From NCBI RefSeq assembly GCF_003335105.1, contig NZ_QFWQ01000008.1:124001-188000 (forward strand): DNA of 64,000 bases, written 5' to 3'. This stretch comes from Rhodanobacter denitrificans (GTDB taxonomy: Bacteria > Pseudomonadota > Gammaproteobacteria > Xanthomonadales > Rhodanobacteraceae). Shown here one piece after another: positions 1 to 9,219 of this stretch. The notes below the pieces were generated by a model. It was not told the DNA's origin and searched no databases. It saw only the letters and a list, made by a program, of their open reading frames with translations. How positions within the stretch are numbered: the first letter of the stretch is position 1; each line of letters starts with the position of its first letter. The translations under genes were made by a program, and so were the position numbers.

Positions 1-1
1 G

Positions 2-1081
2 ACGATCACCGTTGCCCTCGGCTCACGCAGCTATCCGGTCTGGATCGGCGCCGGCCTGCTCGGCGAGCAGGCACGCTGGCGCGCCATGCTGCGCGGCCGG
101 CACGCGCTGGTGGTCAGCAATACCACGGTGGCGCCGCTGTACCTGCCATGCATCGAGGCAGGCCTGGACGGACTGCGCTGGTCGACGTTCCTTCTCGACG
201 ACGGCGAGGCGCACAAGAGCTTCGCCAACGTCGGCCGCGCGCTGGAAGCGCTGGGCGAACTCGGCGCCACCCGCGACGCCTGTGTGATCGCGCTGGGCGG
301 TGGCGTGGTCGGTGACCTGGCCGGCTTCAGCGCGGCCTGCTGGATGCGCGGCATCGACTTCATCCAGATGCCGACCACCCTGCTGGCGATGGTCGATTCC
401 TCGGTCGGCGGCAAGACTGGCGTCAACCTGCCGGTCGGCAAGAACCTCGCCGGCGCGTTCCACCAGCCGCGTGCGGTGGTGGCCGACGTCGACACCCTGG
501 CCACCCTGCCCGGTCGCGAATTCCACGCCGGCCTGGCCGAGGTGATCAAGGGTGCCGCGATTGGCGACGAACCGTTTTTCGCCTGGCTGGAACAGCATGC
601 CGCCGCGCTCGCCGCGCGTGATCCCGCCACCGTGATGGAAGCGATCGCGCGCAAGGTTCGGTACAAGGCCGGCGTAGTCGCCCGCGACGAGACCGAACAG
701 GGCGAACGCGCCCTGCTCAACCTGGGTCACACCTTCGGCCACGCGCTGGAAACCGCCGGCCACTACACCACCCTGCTGCATGGCGAGGGCGTGGCGATCG
801 GCATGCTGCTGGCCGCCCGGCTGTCCGAGCGGCTGGACATGAGCGACGCGGCCGCCACCACCCGCCTGCAGCGCCTGCTGGAAACCCTCGGCCTGCCGGT
901 GGCGATCCCGTCCGGGATGGATCCGCAGCAGCTGCTGGCGCTGATGCGGCTGGACAAGAAGAACATCGCCGGCACGCTGCGGCTGATCCTGTGGCGCGGC
1001 ATCGGCCGCGCGGAAATCGTCGCCGGCGTGAACGAGGCCGACGTGCTGGCCGTGCTGACCGAAGCCACCTCAGCGCCGTAG
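2..1081 (+). CDS. aroB: 3-dehydroquinate synthase, 5' end outside window
   Basis: Cytoplasmic NAD- and metal-dependent enzyme of the shikimate pathway, converting DAHP to 3-dehydroquinate. The frame is already open at base 2 ([16 protein letters not shown]), which reads as the usual AroB N-terminus, so only a few residues are missing. Family motifs seen: [37 protein letters not shown], and the metal-ligand stretches GHTFGHALE and HGEGVAIGM. Downstream lie a WGR gene and hemE on the same strand. The TAG stop at 1079-1081 coincides with the start of a GTAGGGCGGG repeat, a complete copy of which occurs near 50.4 kb. aroK is commonly the upstream neighbour but is outside the window. Assignment is secure. 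Confidence 0.96.
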   Translation, partial: TITVALGSRSYPVWIGAGLLGEQARWRAMLRGRHALVVSNTTVAPLYLPCIEAGLDGLRWSTFLLDDGEAHKSFANVGRALEALGELGATRDACVIALGGGVVGDLAGFSAACWMRGIDFIQMPTTLLAMVDSSVGGKTGVNLPVGKNLAGAFHQPRAVVADVDTLATLPGREFHAGLAEVIKGAAIGDEPFFAWLEQHAAALAARDPATVMEAIARKVRYKAGVVARDETEQGERALLNLGHTFGHALETAGHYTTLLHGEGVAIGMLLAARLSERLDMSDAAATTRLQRLLETLGLPVAIPSGMDPQQLLALMRLDKKNIAGTLRLILWRGIGRAEIVAGVNEADVLAVLTEATSAP

Positions 1082-1133
1082 GGCGGGCACGGGCCGCCGC
1101 ACTTGCCGGAACATGGCGGCGAATCGAAACCCG

Positions 1134-1148
1134 GCGGACAGTGTCCGC
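1134..1148. repeat. 15-bp palindrome between aroB and the WGR gene
   Basis: GCGGACA-G-TGTCCGC, perfect 7-bp arms around one base. It lies in the 204-bp gap after aroB. It could be a short REP remnant or an operator; its half-sites are in the opposite order to the palindrome upstream of the transporter operon at 32.4 kb. Confidence 0.4.
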
Positions 1149-1205
1149 TCTACAAAAGCCGTTCATAGCGCGCACCGCCGTGGCGTGTGACGACGTGCCC
1201 CGCCC

Positions 1206-1238
1206 GTGCAACGGGTGCAATCGTGCAAATCCTATAAA
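1206..1238 (+). promoter_or_regulatory. possible promoter with three GTGCAA repeats
   Basis: A TATAAA hexamer lies at 1233-1238, about 50 bases before the WGR start. Just upstream GTGCAA occurs three times (1206, 1215 and 1223). No convincing -35 box is seen, so the repeats could mark an activator site. This is an inference from sequence only. Confidence 0.3.
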
Positions 1239-1285
1239 CTGTGGCGTCCGGCTACGCGCCTGTTCGTGCGGCATCCCTGGAATCC

Positions 1286-1546
1286 ATGCGCCTCTACCTG
1301 CAAACCGTGCCCGGCGCCGCCGAAGCACCCCGCTACGTCCAGATCACGCTGGAGCAGGACCTGCTCGGCGGCTGGACGCTGTACCGCGAATCCGGCATCC
1401 AGGGCGGCCGCGCCACCATGAAGCGCGAGCAGTTCCTGGAGCGCGACGAGGCGGTCGCCGCCTTCGAGAAAGCCCGCGATGCCCAGCTCAAGCGCGGCTT
1501 CCGCCTGATGTTTGCCCAGGGGCTGGAAGGCCCGTACGGACGCTGA
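1286..1546 (+). CDS. small WGR-domain protein
   Basis: About 86 residues starting [10 protein letters not shown]; this start is preferred over an in-frame upstream one because the preceding residues do not look like the family. The body matches the WGR fold: [22 protein letters not shown], then [11 protein letters not shown] in place of the Trp-Gly-Arg signature, and a helix with [21 protein letters not shown] domains are nucleic-acid-associated modules known from PARPs and from stand-alone bacterial proteins; the function of the latter is largely unknown. The gene ends 5 bases before hemE and probably shares its transcript. Confidence 0.75.
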   Translation: MRLYLQTVPGAAEAPRYVQITLEQDLLGGWTLYRESGIQGGRATMKREQFLERDEAVAAFEKARDAQLKRGFRLMFAQGLEGPYGR

Positions 1547-1551
1547 TCGAA

Positions 1552-2622
1552 ATGACCGATGTGTTGAAGAACGACCGCTTCCTGCGTGCACTTCGCCGCG
1601 AACCCACCGACACCACGCCGATCTGGGTGATGCGCCAGGCCGGCCGCTACCTGCCGGAGTACCGTGCCACCCGCGAGCGCGCCGGCAGCTTCATGGGCCT
1701 GGCACAGAACCCCGGGTTCGCCTGCGAGGTGACCCTGCAGCCGCTGGAGCGCTTCGATCTCGACGCGGCGATCCTGTTCTCCGACATCCTCACCATCCCC
1801 GACGCGATGGGCCTGGGCCTGTCGTTCGCCCACGGCGAGGGCCCGCAGTTCGCCCGCCCGCTACGCACGGCGGCCGACATCGCGAAACTCGCCGTGCCCG
1901 ACATGGACGGCGAGCTGCGCTACGTGATGGACGCGGTGCGCCTGATCCGCCGGGAACTGCATGGCCGCGTGCCGCTGATCGGCTTCTCCGGCAGCCCGTG
2001 GACGCTGGCCTGCTACATGGTCGAGGGCACCGGCTCGCGCGACTTCGCCACGCTGAAGGCGATGTGCTGGAACGAGCCGAAGCTCGCCCACCAGCTGCTC
2101 GACACGCTGGCCCGCGCCGTCGCCGCCTACCTGGTCGCCCAGGCCGAAGCCGGCGCGCAGGCGCTGATGATCTTCGACACCTGGGGCGGCCTGCTCGGTC
2201 CCGCGCCATTCCGCGAGTTCTCGCTGCGCTACTTGGTGCAGATCGTGGCCGCTCTGAAAGCCAATGCCGCTTCGCGCGAGCTGCCGGTGATCCTGTTCTC
2301 CAAGGGCGCCGGCATGCACCTGGCCGAGATGGCCGACAGCGGCTGCGCCGCGCTCGGCGTCGACTGGACGATGGACCTCGCCGACGCCCGCCGCGCCGTC
2401 GCCGGCAAGGTTGCCCTGCAGGGCAACCTCGACCCCGCCGTGATGCGCGCCAGCCCGGAAGTGATCCGCCGCGAGGCCCGCGCCGTGCTGGCCAGCTACG
2501 GCAACCACCCCGGCCACGTGTTCAACCTCGGCCACGGCATCACGCCGGAAGTGGATCCGGAGCATGTGAAGGTGCTGGTCGACGAGGTGCATGCGTACGG
2601 TCGTACCCTGCGCGGCAGTTGA
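1552..2622 (+). CDS. hemE: uroporphyrinogen decarboxylase
   Basis: Cytoplasmic haem-biosynthesis enzyme that removes four acetate carboxyls from uroporphyrinogen III to give coproporphyrinogen III. The product is 356 residues (usual about 355) starting [14 protein letters not shown]. Visible signatures are [17 protein letters not shown] near the N-terminus (substrate-binding Arg residues), [15 protein letters not shown] with the conserved Asp, [16 protein letters not shown], and [16 protein letters not shown] near the C-terminus. It begins 5 bases after the WGR gene, and a small membrane-protein gene follows 23 bases later, consistent with one operon. Very confident. Confidence 0.97.
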   Translation: MTDVLKNDRFLRALRREPTDTTPIWVMRQAGRYLPEYRATRERAGSFMGLAQNPGFACEVTLQPLERFDLDAAILFSDILTIPDAMGLGLSFAHGEGPQFARPLRTAADIAKLAVPDMDGELRYVMDAVRLIRRELHGRVPLIGFSGSPWTLACYMVEGTGSRDFATLKAMCWNEPKLAHQLLDTLARAVAAYLVAQAEAGAQALMIFDTWGGLLGPAPFREFSLRYLVQIVAALKANAASRELPVILFSKGAGMHLAEMADSGCAALGVDWTMDLADARRAVAGKVALQGNLDPAVMRASPEVIRREARAVLASYGNHPGHVFNLGHGITPEVDPEHVKVLVDEVHAYGRTLRGS

Positions 2623-2645
2623 GCAATGCGCGAAGGAGTGAACCG

Positions 2646-2996
2646 ATGGGATGGCTCGTCACCAAATACCTGGTCACCGCGGCCGTCGTCGTGCTCGTCT
2701 CCGAAGTCGCCAAGCGCAGTGATCGCCTCGGAGGCCTGATCGCCGCGCTGCCGCTGGTCACCGTGCTTGCGCTGATCTGGCTGTACGTGGAGCGCCAGCC
2801 GCAGGTGAAGATCGCCAACCACGCCTGGTACACGTTCTGGTACGTGGTGCCGACGCTGCCCATGTTCCTGGCCTTCCCCGTACTGCTGCCGCGCCTCGGC
2901 TTCTGGCCGACCCTGCTCGCCTGCGCGCTGATCACCGTAGCGTGCTTCTGGCTGTTTGCGCTGCTGGTGCGACGGTTCGGGATCGACTTGCTGTAA
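2646..2996 (+). CDS. small integral membrane protein, DUF3147-like
   Basis: 116 residues with about four membrane helices: [60 protein letters not shown] and [22 protein letters not shown]. The start has a good ribosome-binding site (GAAGGAG) 7 bases upstream. Length, N-terminal KYLVTA..VVLVSE and the AALP motif fit the DUF3147 family, which has no established biochemical role. It follows hemE closely. Nothing seen indicates a substrate. Confidence 0.7.
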   Translation: MGWLVTKYLVTAAVVVLVSEVAKRSDRLGGLIAALPLVTVLALIWLYVERQPQVKIANHAWYTFWYVVPTLPMFLAFPVLLPRLGFWPTLLACALITVACFWLFALLVRRFGIDLL

Positions 2997-3036
2997 CGCT
3001 CTTGTCCATTGCCCTGCCGGGGTGAACGGCGGCCGC

Positions 3037-3065
3037 TTGGGCCATCCGGCCTGCGCCCGTACAAT
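3037..3065 (+). promoter_or_regulatory. candidate sigma-70 promoter of valS
   Basis: TTGGGC at 3037-3042 and TACAAT at 3060-3065 are separated by 17 bases and lie about 50 bases before the valS ATG. Two near-consensus hexamers at ideal spacing make this one of the better promoters in the window. Confidence 0.5.
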
Positions 3066-3117
3066 GGCTGCTTTACACCATATGCGCGCGCCCTGCAGTG
3101 CGCCATCGCGAGTCCCC

Positions 3118-5985
3118 ATGGAAAAGAGTTTCGAACCCGCCCAGATCGAGTCGAAGTGGTACGAGCGCTGGGAAGCCAGCGGCGCGTTCCAGCCGTCGGG
3201 CAAGGGCGAGCCGTATTGCATCCTGCTGCCGCCGCCGAACGTCACCGGCACGCTGCACATGGGGCATGCGTTCCAGCAAACGGTGATGGACATGCTGGTG
3301 CGCTATCACCGCATGCGCGGCTTCAACACGCTGTGGCAGGTCGGTACCGACCATGCCGGCATCGCCACCCAGAAGATCGTCGAGAACCAGCTCGCGGTCG
3401 AGGAGAAGACCAGGCACGACCTGGGCCGCGATGCGTTCATCGAACGCGTGTGGACGTGGAAGGAGGAATCCGGCTCCACCATCACCAACCAGATGCGCCG
3501 CATCGGCGCCGCGGCGGACTGGTCGCGCGAGCGCTTCACCATGGATGAGGGACTCTCGGCCGCGGTGCGCAAGGTGTTCATCGACTGGTATCGCGCCGGG
3601 TTGATCTACCGCGGCAACCGGCTGGTGAACTGGGACCCGCTGCTGGGCACTGCCGTCTCCGATCTCGAGGTGAACAACGTCGAGCGCGACGGCCACATGT
3701 GGTCGATCCGCTACCCGGTCGCGGGCAGCGACGAAAGCCTGGTGGTCGCCACCACCCGCCCCGAGACCATGCTGGGCGACGTCGCCGTGGCGGTGCATCC
3801 GGAAGACGAGCGCTACGCGCACCTGGTCGGCAAGACGCTGAGGCTGCCCCTGACCGGTCGCGAGATTCCGGTGATCGCCGACGACTACGTCGACAAGGAC
3901 TTCGGCACCGGTTGCGTGAAGATCACCCCGGCGCACGACTTCAACGACTACGCGATCGGCCAGCGGCACAAATTGCCGCCGATCACCATCTTCACGCTGG
4001 GCGCGAAGGTCAACGACAACGCACCGGAGAAATACCGCGGCCTCGACCGCTACGACGCGCGCAAGGCCGTGCTGGTCGATCTCGAAGCACTCGGCCTGCT
4101 GGTCGAGACCAAGCCGCACAAGCTGCAGGTGCCGGTGAGCCAGCGTTCGGACGCGGTGATCGAGCCGATGCTGACCGACCAGTGGTTCGTCGACCTGACT
4201 TCGGACGTGCAGACGGATGGACGTCCCGGCGGCCGCAAGGCAATCACCGAGCCGGCGCTGGACGCGGTGCGCAGCGGCGAAATCAAGTTCGTGCCGGAGA
4301 ACTGGAGCACCACCTACACGCAGTGGCTGGACAACATCCAGGACTGGTGCATCAGCCGCCAGCTGTGGTGGGGCCATCGCATCCCGGCCTGGTATGACGA
4401 GGCCGGCAACATCTTCGTGGGCGAAGACGAAGCCGACGCACGCGCCAGCGCCAGCGTCGCCCCGGTCGGCACGCTGCGCCAGGACGACGACGTGCTGGAC
4501 ACCTGGTTCAGTTCGGCGCTGTGGCCGTTCTCCACGCTAGGCTGGCCGGCCGACGGCCCGGTGCAGAACGAGCGCGGCGAGGTCGTGGCGAACTGGGAGC
4601 AGGACAAGATCTTCCTGCCGAGCGCGGTGCTGGTCACCGGCTTCGACATCATCTTTTTCTGGGTCGCGCGGATGGTAATGGCGACCAAATACTTCACCGG
4701 CCAGATTCCGTTCCGCGAGGTCTACATCAACGCCATCGTGCGCGATGCGGAAGGCCAGAAGATGTCCAAGTCCAAGGGCAACACGCTGGACCCGCTGGAC
4801 CTGATCGACGGCATCGCGCTGGAACCGCTGGTGGAGAAATCCACCAGGTCGCTGCTGATCCCGCAGGTGCGCGCCAAGGTCGAGAAGCGCATCCGCAAGG
4901 ATTACCCCGACGGCATTCCAGCGATCGGCACCGATGCACTGCGCTTCACCTTCGCCGCGCTGGCCAGCTATAGCCGCACCATCAACTTCGACATCAAGCG
5001 CGCCGAGGGCTACAAGGCGTTCTGCAACAAGCTGTGGAACGCGGCGCGGTTCGTGCTGATGAACCTGCCCGAAGGCGAAATTGCAGCACCCGTAGATGGT
5101 CCGGTCACCGAAGCCGAACGCTGGATCATCACGCGCCTCAAGTACACGCTCGATTACGTCGAGCAGCACTTCGTCAGCTACCGTTTCGATCAACTGGCGC
5201 AGGCGCTGTACGAGTTCGTGTGGAACGAATACTGCGACTGGTTCCTCGAGCTGTCGAAACCGGCACTCAATGGTGATGACGCCGCGGCCGCTGCATCGAC
5301 ACGCCATACGCTGCTGGTCGTGCTAGAAAGCGTGCTGCGCGCGTTGCACCCGGTGATTCCGTTCATCACCGAAGAAATCTGGCGGGAGTTGCCTGTGCGC
5401 TCCTCCCTGAGCGCAAAGAACAGACCGGCGTCCATGCCGGACTCTTCGAAAGAGCCGCTCATCCTTGAATGCAACTACCCGCGCCCGAACGATTACGTGG
5501 CCGACGACACGGCCACCGCCGAGATCGAGTGGTTCAAGGCCGTGCTATCCGGCATCCGCCGGATCCGCTCGGAAATGAACATCCCACCCGGCAAGGCGAT
5601 CCCGCTGCTGCTCGCCGACGGCGACAGCGGCGATCGTACGCGGGTGGCGAAGTTCGCCACGCAGATCGCCTTCCTCGCCCGCACCGAAGCGCCGCAGTGG
5701 ATCGGGGCCGGTGCCGACGAACCCGCCGCGGCCGCCGCCGTGGTCGGCACGCTGCGCGTGCTGATCCCGCTGGCCGGGTTGATCGACCTCGCCGCCGAGA
5801 AGGCGCGCCTGGCCAAGGAAATCGGCCGCATCGAAGTCGAGATCAAGAAGTGCGAGGGCAAGCTCGGCAACGCCAGCTTCGTCGCCAACGCACCGGCCGA
5901 GGTGGTGGCGCAGGAACGTCAGCGCATCAACGACTGGAACACCACGCTGGGCGCGCTGCGCGAGCAGGCGCAGAAGCTGGGCTGA
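3118..5985 (+). CDS. valS: valine--tRNA ligase with an in-frame palindromic insertion
   Basis: Class I aminoacyl-tRNA synthetase charging tRNA-Val. 955 residues starting [20 protein letters not shown]-type motif [11 protein letters not shown] near residue 45, CP1 editing domain with [15 protein letters not shown] motif [14 protein letters not shown], anticodon-binding helical domain with [13 protein letters not shown], and a C-terminal coiled coil ([24 protein letters not shown]). Between EEIW and the ILECNYP stretch there are about 26 residues where E. coli ValS, from memory, has roughly 12. The extra segment is encoded by a palindromic element (5395-5458) related to intergenic repeats near 20.7 kb. 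It falls in a surface-type linker, so the enzyme is probably functional. Confidence 0.97.
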   Translation: MEKSFEPAQIESKWYERWEASGAFQPSGKGEPYCILLPPPNVTGTLHMGHAFQQTVMDMLVRYHRMRGFNTLWQVGTDHAGIATQKIVENQLAVEEKTRHDLGRDAFIERVWTWKEESGSTITNQMRRIGAAADWSRERFTMDEGLSAAVRKVFIDWYRAGLIYRGNRLVNWDPLLGTAVSDLEVNNVERDGHMWSIRYPVAGSDESLVVATTRPETMLGDVAVAVHPEDERYAHLVGKTLRLPLTGREIPVIADDYVDKDFGTGCVKITPAHDFNDYAIGQRHKLPPITIFTLGAKVNDNAPEKYRGLDRYDARKAVLVDLEALGLLVETKPHKLQVPVSQRSDAVIEPMLTDQWFVDLTSDVQTDGRPGGRKAITEPALDAVRSGEIKFVPENWSTTYTQWLDNIQDWCISRQLWWGHRIPAWYDEAGNIFVGEDEADARASASVAPVGTLRQDDDVLDTWFSSALWPFSTLGWPADGPVQNERGEVVANWEQDKIFLPSAVLVTGFDIIFFWVARMVMATKYFTGQIPFREVYINAIVRDAEGQKMSKSKGNTLDPLDLIDGIALEPLVEKSTRSLLIPQVRAKVEKRIRKDYPDGIPAIGTDALRFTFAALASYSRTINFDIKRAEGYKAFCNKLWNAARFVLMNLPEGEIAAPVDGPVTEAERWIITRLKYTLDYVEQHFVSYRFDQLAQALYEFVWNEYCDWFLELSKPALNGDDAAAAASTRHTLLVVLESVLRALHPVIPFITEEIWRELPVRSSLSAKNRPASMPDSSKEPLILECNYPRPNDYVADDTATAEIEWFKAVLSGIRRIRSEMNIPPGKAIPLLLADGDSGDRTRVAKFATQIAFLARTEAPQWIGAGADEPAAAAAVVGTLRVLIPLAGLIDLAAEKARLAKEIGRIEVEIKKCEGKLGNASFVANAPAEVVAQERQRINDWNTTLGALREQAQKLG
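5395..5458 (-). repeat. REP-like element inserted in frame within valS
   Basis: Three nested hairpins: GCGCTC-ctccct-GAGCGC (5397-5414), CCGGC-gtccat-GCCGG (5425-5440) and CTCTT-cga-AAGAG (5442-5454). Read on the minus strand it keeps the same order as the element at 20673-20725: a GCATGGACGCC or CCATGGATGGCC hairpin, TCTGTT, then TGCGCTCA-x-GGAGGAGCGCAC. The insertion keeps the reading frame. Confidence 0.7.
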
Positions 5986-6064
5986 GCAGGCAACCGGCCG
6001 CGTTGCTGCCGCTTGGTAACGCGCAGGCGGTGCAACGGATTGTTTCCAGCCGCCAGCCCGGACC

Positions 6065-6784
6065 TCAGGTATCGTGGCCGACCTGCCCCGGCGAGAAGTC
6101 GCGCGTCTTGCGCACGGCCAGCTGGTTGCTGATGCCCAGCAACTCGTAATAGCCGTCAAGCGTGGTCAGCAATCCGTCCACGCCGAGCTTGGGCGTTTCG
6201 GTCTTGACGCTCTCGATCTGCTTCTTCAGTGCCTCGGTCCGCCACTGGCGACCCGACCAGCGCAGCCACTTGCGCGCCAACCAGCCTGGGCGCGGTGGCG
6301 GCCCCAGCTTCGGCGGCACCCACAGGTAGTCGTCGAAGATCATCACGCCACCGACCTTCAGCAGCGGCCACGCCATGACGCCGTCAGCGAGTGCGCCGAA
6401 GGCAGAGTGCCACCCGTCGATGTAGACGATGTCGTAGGGGCCTTCGACACGCCGCAGTGAATCAAAGCTTGGTCCCGGAAACTCCCGGATCCGCTCGCGC
6501 CAAGCCGCCGTGTTGGCACGAAAGCGCGCGTGGTAGTCGCCATAGACCGGATCAACCTGGAAGAAATCCACGCAATCGATCGAGCTGTCCGCGGCAGTCA
6601 GTATGTTCTCGCACAGCCAGACGGTCGAACGCCCCTCGAAGCTGCCGATCTCCAGCGCACGCAAGCCGGACTTGCCGCGCAGCGAAGCGAGCCACCGCTC
6701 CCAATGCGGAATGTTGTGGTGAAACCAATCGGTCGAAAACTGCCCTTGCACTGGCTGGAACCCTTCGCCTGAACGAGGCGGCAT
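6065..6784 (-). CDS. class I SAM-dependent methyltransferase (Methyltransf_24 type)
   Basis: 239 residues. SAM-binding motif I is LRALEIGSFEGRSTVWL (about residues 42-58), followed by an acidic end of strand 2 (SIDCVDFFQ), then PYDIVYIDGWHS and VGGVMIFDDYLW. The VYIDG.H and FDDY pattern is typical of the Methyltransf_24 family, which includes enzymes acting on sugars and on small or surface polysaccharide substrates. The C-terminal part is rich in basic residues with Trp (WLARKWLRWSGRQW). Convergent with valS, 79 bases away; the upstream region has no recognisable operon partner. The substrate cannot be read from the sequence. Confidence 0.75.
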   Translation of the reverse strand: MPPRSGEGFQPVQGQFSTDWFHHNIPHWERWLASLRGKSGLRALEIGSFEGRSTVWLCENILTAADSSIDCVDFFQVDPVYGDYHARFRANTAAWRERIREFPGPSFDSLRRVEGPYDIVYIDGWHSAFGALADGVMAWPLLKVGGVMIFDDYLWVPPKLGPPPRPGWLARKWLRWSGRQWRTEALKKQIESVKTETPKLGVDGLLTTLDGYYELLGISNQLAVRKTRDFSPGQVGHDT

Positions 6785-6846
6785 GCTAACACCCGTCGAA
6801 GCCTCATCCGCGCGAACGGCGTGACAGCATCCGAGCCATGCCCGGG

Positions 6847-7317
6847 TCAGCCCACCGGTGGCTCCAGTGCCATGACGATCGCATCCTCGCGACCATGGCG
6901 CGCGGGGTAATACCGCGGCCGGCGGCCGATCTCATGGAAACCCACCGACTCGTACAGCGCTTTCGCCAGCGGGTTCGACGGGCGCACCTCGAGGAAGATC
7001 CGCTCGGCGCCGTTCCAACGCGCGATATCCAGCAGCCGGCCCAGCAGATGCCGGCCCAGGCCGCGGCCGCGCCAGTCCGGCCCGACGCAGAGGTTCAGCA
7101 CGTGCGCCTCGCCGGCGCCCATCGAGAGGATGCCATAGCCCGCAACCGCCCCGTCCACGCACAGTACCCAGCATGGATGCCCGGCCTTCACGCAATCGCC
7201 GAAGATGCCCGGCGACCATGGAAATTCGTAGGAGGCTTTCTCCAGCGCGCTGACCGTATCGAGGTCTTCCATGCGCATGGCGCGCACCTGGATCACCGGC
7301 TTGATCACCGCGACCAC
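6847..7317 (-). CDS. rimI: ribosomal protein S18 alanine N-acetyltransferase
   Basis: 156-residue GNAT enzyme that acetylates the N-terminal Ala of ribosomal protein S18. The acetyl-CoA loop is VGPDWRGRGLGRHLL and the C-terminal GNAT motif is RPSNPLAKALYESVGF, followed by RYYPARHGREDAIVM, which is characteristic of RimI. The start is a GTG at 7317, 3 bases after the stop of the HolD-like gene and preceded by CGGGGAA; an internal ATG at 7278 would cut the first beta strand. The holD-rimI order is the same as in E. coli. Last gene of a pssA-holD-rimI run. Confidence 0.9.
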   Translation of the reverse strand: MVAVIKPVIQVRAMRMEDLDTVSALEKASYEFPWSPGIFGDCVKAGHPCWVLCVDGAVAGYGILSMGAGEAHVLNLCVGPDWRGRGLGRHLLGRLLDIARWNGAERIFLEVRPSNPLAKALYESVGFHEIGRRPRYYPARHGREDAIVMALEPPVG

Positions 7318-7320
7318 GGC

Positions 7321-7806
7321 TCAGTTCCCCGTTGCGGCCAACGCGCGACGCAGGCTGCGCAACGCGTTCCACAGCCGCCGCTTGGCCTCGGCGCTGGCCA
7401 GCACCAGGGCCGGTTCGTCGGCCAGCACGATCTGCGCGTCGCGCATCACCTCCGCCGGCAGCGCGCGCCCCAGCGCATGCGCCTGCGTTTCGCCGAACAC
7501 CAGGTAGGCACGCGCCATCGGAACCTCGCCGACGAGTTGCCCGCCGCTCACCGTGACCCGCGCGGCGCGCGCCAGAACGGCCCCGCATGCGCCGAGGGCA
7601 CGGCCGACCAGATCGAGTTCGCGCGTGCCGCAGCCCTGCGGCAACACCACCACGCAGGCTGCGACTCCCGCCGTCGCGACCGGCTCGTCATGCCCGGGGG
7701 CGACCGCCAGCGATGGCGCACGCCGCACCCACGGCATCACGCCCAGCGCGCGCAGCACGCGGGCACGGCGGCCGGTGCCAGCATGCCGGGGCGAAGGCGT
7801 GCTCAT
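7321..7806 (-). CDS. holD: putative DNA polymerase III psi subunit (HolD-like)
   Basis: 161 residues with no obvious enzymatic motif. Three things suggest the clamp-loader psi subunit: position directly upstream of rimI as in E. coli, a short N-terminal LGVMPWVRRAPSL that resembles LGITQWSLRRP of E. coli HolD (recalled, not aligned by program), and a C-terminal pattern ending in a Leu/Ala/Arg helix with KRRLWNALRSLRRAL, comparable to ARAALWQQI. Psi links chi to the clamp loader and is poorly conserved. The start overlaps the pssA stop by 4 bases (ATGA). Alternative: an unrelated lineage-specific protein. Confidence 0.55.
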   Translation of the reverse strand: MSTPSPRHAGTGRRARVLRALGVMPWVRRAPSLAVAPGHDEPVATAGVAACVVVLPQGCGTRELDLVGRALGACGAVLARAARVTVSGGQLVGEVPMARAYLVFGETQAHALGRALPAEVMRDAQIVLADEPALVLASAEAKRRLWNALRSLRRALAATGN

Positions 7807-8585
7807 GTCGCGCTGCGCCGCGCCCGGCGCCGGTGCGTGGCCAGGCGCCAGATCGTCCACACCGGGCCGGACAGCAGGTAGATCGTGAACCCGGCGAACA
7901 AAACCCGCGGCGTGTCCAGGATCAGCAGCGCCAGCAGCAGCACCGCGGCCACCATCCACACGAACGGCACGCGCTGGCGGTCGCCCAGCGGCAGCGACTT
8001 GAAGCTGAAATAGCGGAAGCGGCTGACCATCAGCAGGCCGACCACGATGGCGAGCGCCGGCGTGATGAAGCAGAAGTCGGCACCGGTCAAGCCGAACTTC
8101 TCCACGCTCCACACGAACGACATGCACACCGCTGCGGCCGCCGGGCTGGCCAAGCCCTGGAAATAGCGCTTGTCGGCCACGCCGACCTGGGTATTGAAGC
8201 GCGCCAGCCGCAAGGCGGCGCAGGCGGTATAGATGAAGGCCGCCGCCCAACCCAGCTTGCCCCACAGCGGGCCGAAGTCGCGCAGCGTCGACAGCGACCA
8301 AGTGTACATCACCAGCGACGGCGCCAGCCCGAAGCTGACCAGGTCCGACAGCGAGTCGTACTGCACGCCGAACTCGCTCTGGGTGCCGGTCATCCGCGCC
8401 ACCCGCCCGTCCATGCCGTCCAGCACCGCGGCAATGAACACCGCCACCGCGGCCTCGGCATAGCGCCCGCCGATGCTGGCGATGATCGCGAAGAAGCCGG
8501 CAAACATCGCCCCGGTGGTGAACAGGTTCGGCAACAGGTAGATACCCCGGTGCCGGGGCGGGCGAACGGGCATGGTTTCGCTCAT
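7803..8585 (-). CDS. pssA: CDP-diacylglycerol--serine O-phosphatidyltransferase
   Basis: Inner-membrane enzyme making phosphatidylserine, the precursor of phosphatidylethanolamine. 260 residues with the CDP-alcohol phosphotransferase signature DGRVAR-x8-G-x3-D-x3-D visible as DGRVARMTG ... GVQYDSLSD (about residues 56-80). Six to eight hydrophobic helices follow, including FTTGAMFAGFFAIIASIGG and several from residue 90 on. This is the membrane-type (Bacillus/archaeal-like) PssA common in Xanthomonadales rather than the E. coli soluble type. First gene of the unit with the HolD-like gene and rimI. Confidence 0.92.
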   Translation of the reverse strand: MSETMPVRPPRHRGIYLLPNLFTTGAMFAGFFAIIASIGGRYAEAAVAVFIAAVLDGMDGRVARMTGTQSEFGVQYDSLSDLVSFGLAPSLVMYTWSLSTLRDFGPLWGKLGWAAAFIYTACAALRLARFNTQVGVADKRYFQGLASPAAAAVCMSFVWSVEKFGLTGADFCFITPALAIVVGLLMVSRFRYFSFKSLPLGDRQRVPFVWMVAAVLLLALLILDTPRVLFAGFTIYLLSGPVWTIWRLATHRRRARRSAT

Positions 8586-8695
8586 GAATCAGGACCGTGA
8601 CAGGATGCGCGCAGTGTAAACCATCGGCCGCTTGAGTCCGGGTCGGCGGAGTGTTAACAAGGTAGCCAGAACTTTCCCGCGAAATGGAGAACGCC

Positions 8696-9112
8696 ATGCA
8701 TCGCTCGCTGATCGTCCTGGCACTGTTGCTGCTGGCCCCGCTGGCCACCGCCCAGGTCTACAAATGGACAGACGCCAGTGGCACCGTGCATTACTCGGAA
8801 GCCCCGCCGGCGCCGGGCACGAAGTTCTCTAGGGTGACCACCACGGGTACTGTGGAGCCGCTGGCGGCTGCCGCAACCGGCCAGCCCGCGGATCACCATG
8901 AAACCCAGGGCGGCCCGGCCAAGCCGGTGGCCGACACGCCGGAAAACCGCGGCAAACTGTGCGCGTCGCTGAAAACCAACCTCGCCGCGCTGCAGGGCGG
9001 CGGCCCGGTGGTGATGCAGCAGGACGGCAAATCCGTGGCGCTGGACGGCGACGAGCGCAAGCAGAAGACCGTTTCGACCCAGGCGCAATACGACCAGTAC
9101 TGCAGGAACTGA
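8696..9112 (+). CDS. secreted DUF4124-domain protein
   Basis: 138 residues from the second ATG, which has a TGGAGA ribosome-binding site 5 bases upstream; an in-frame ATG at 8684 would add four residues. Signal peptide MHRSLIVLALLLLAPLATAQ, then the DUF4124 core VYKWTDASGTVHYSEAPPAPGTKF (residues about 20-43), a low-complexity linker, and a helical C-terminus with two Cys (GKLCASLKT, YDQYCRN) that may pair in the periplasm. DUF4124 proteins are very common in gammaproteobacteria and have no defined function. Monocistronic by position, between divergent pssA and proS. Confidence 0.8.
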   Translation: MHRSLIVLALLLLAPLATAQVYKWTDASGTVHYSEAPPAPGTKFSRVTTTGTVEPLAAAATGQPADHHETQGGPAKPVADTPENRGKLCASLKTNLAALQGGGPVVMQQDGKSVALDGDERKQKTVSTQAQYDQYCRN

Positions 9113-9219
9113 TCGCCACCACGCCGTGGCGCGGCGGCGGTCGGACCGGAGCCGGCGACGCCCGTCCGGCAACGGCTGGCCGCTACAATAGGCGTCTTTA
9201 ATCCGCCGGAACCGCCCGC

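Noticed and set aside
23-781. Long open frame on the minus strand opposite aroB
   Set aside because: Typical antisense shadow of a high-GC gene; the protein is His/Gln/Ala/Gly-rich without motifs, while the plus-strand product is clearly AroB.
1134-1148. Second copy of the sigma-54 activator site
   Set aside because: The half-sites GGACA and TGTCC are in the reverse order compared with the 32.4 kb palindrome, and no -24/-12 promoter is near.
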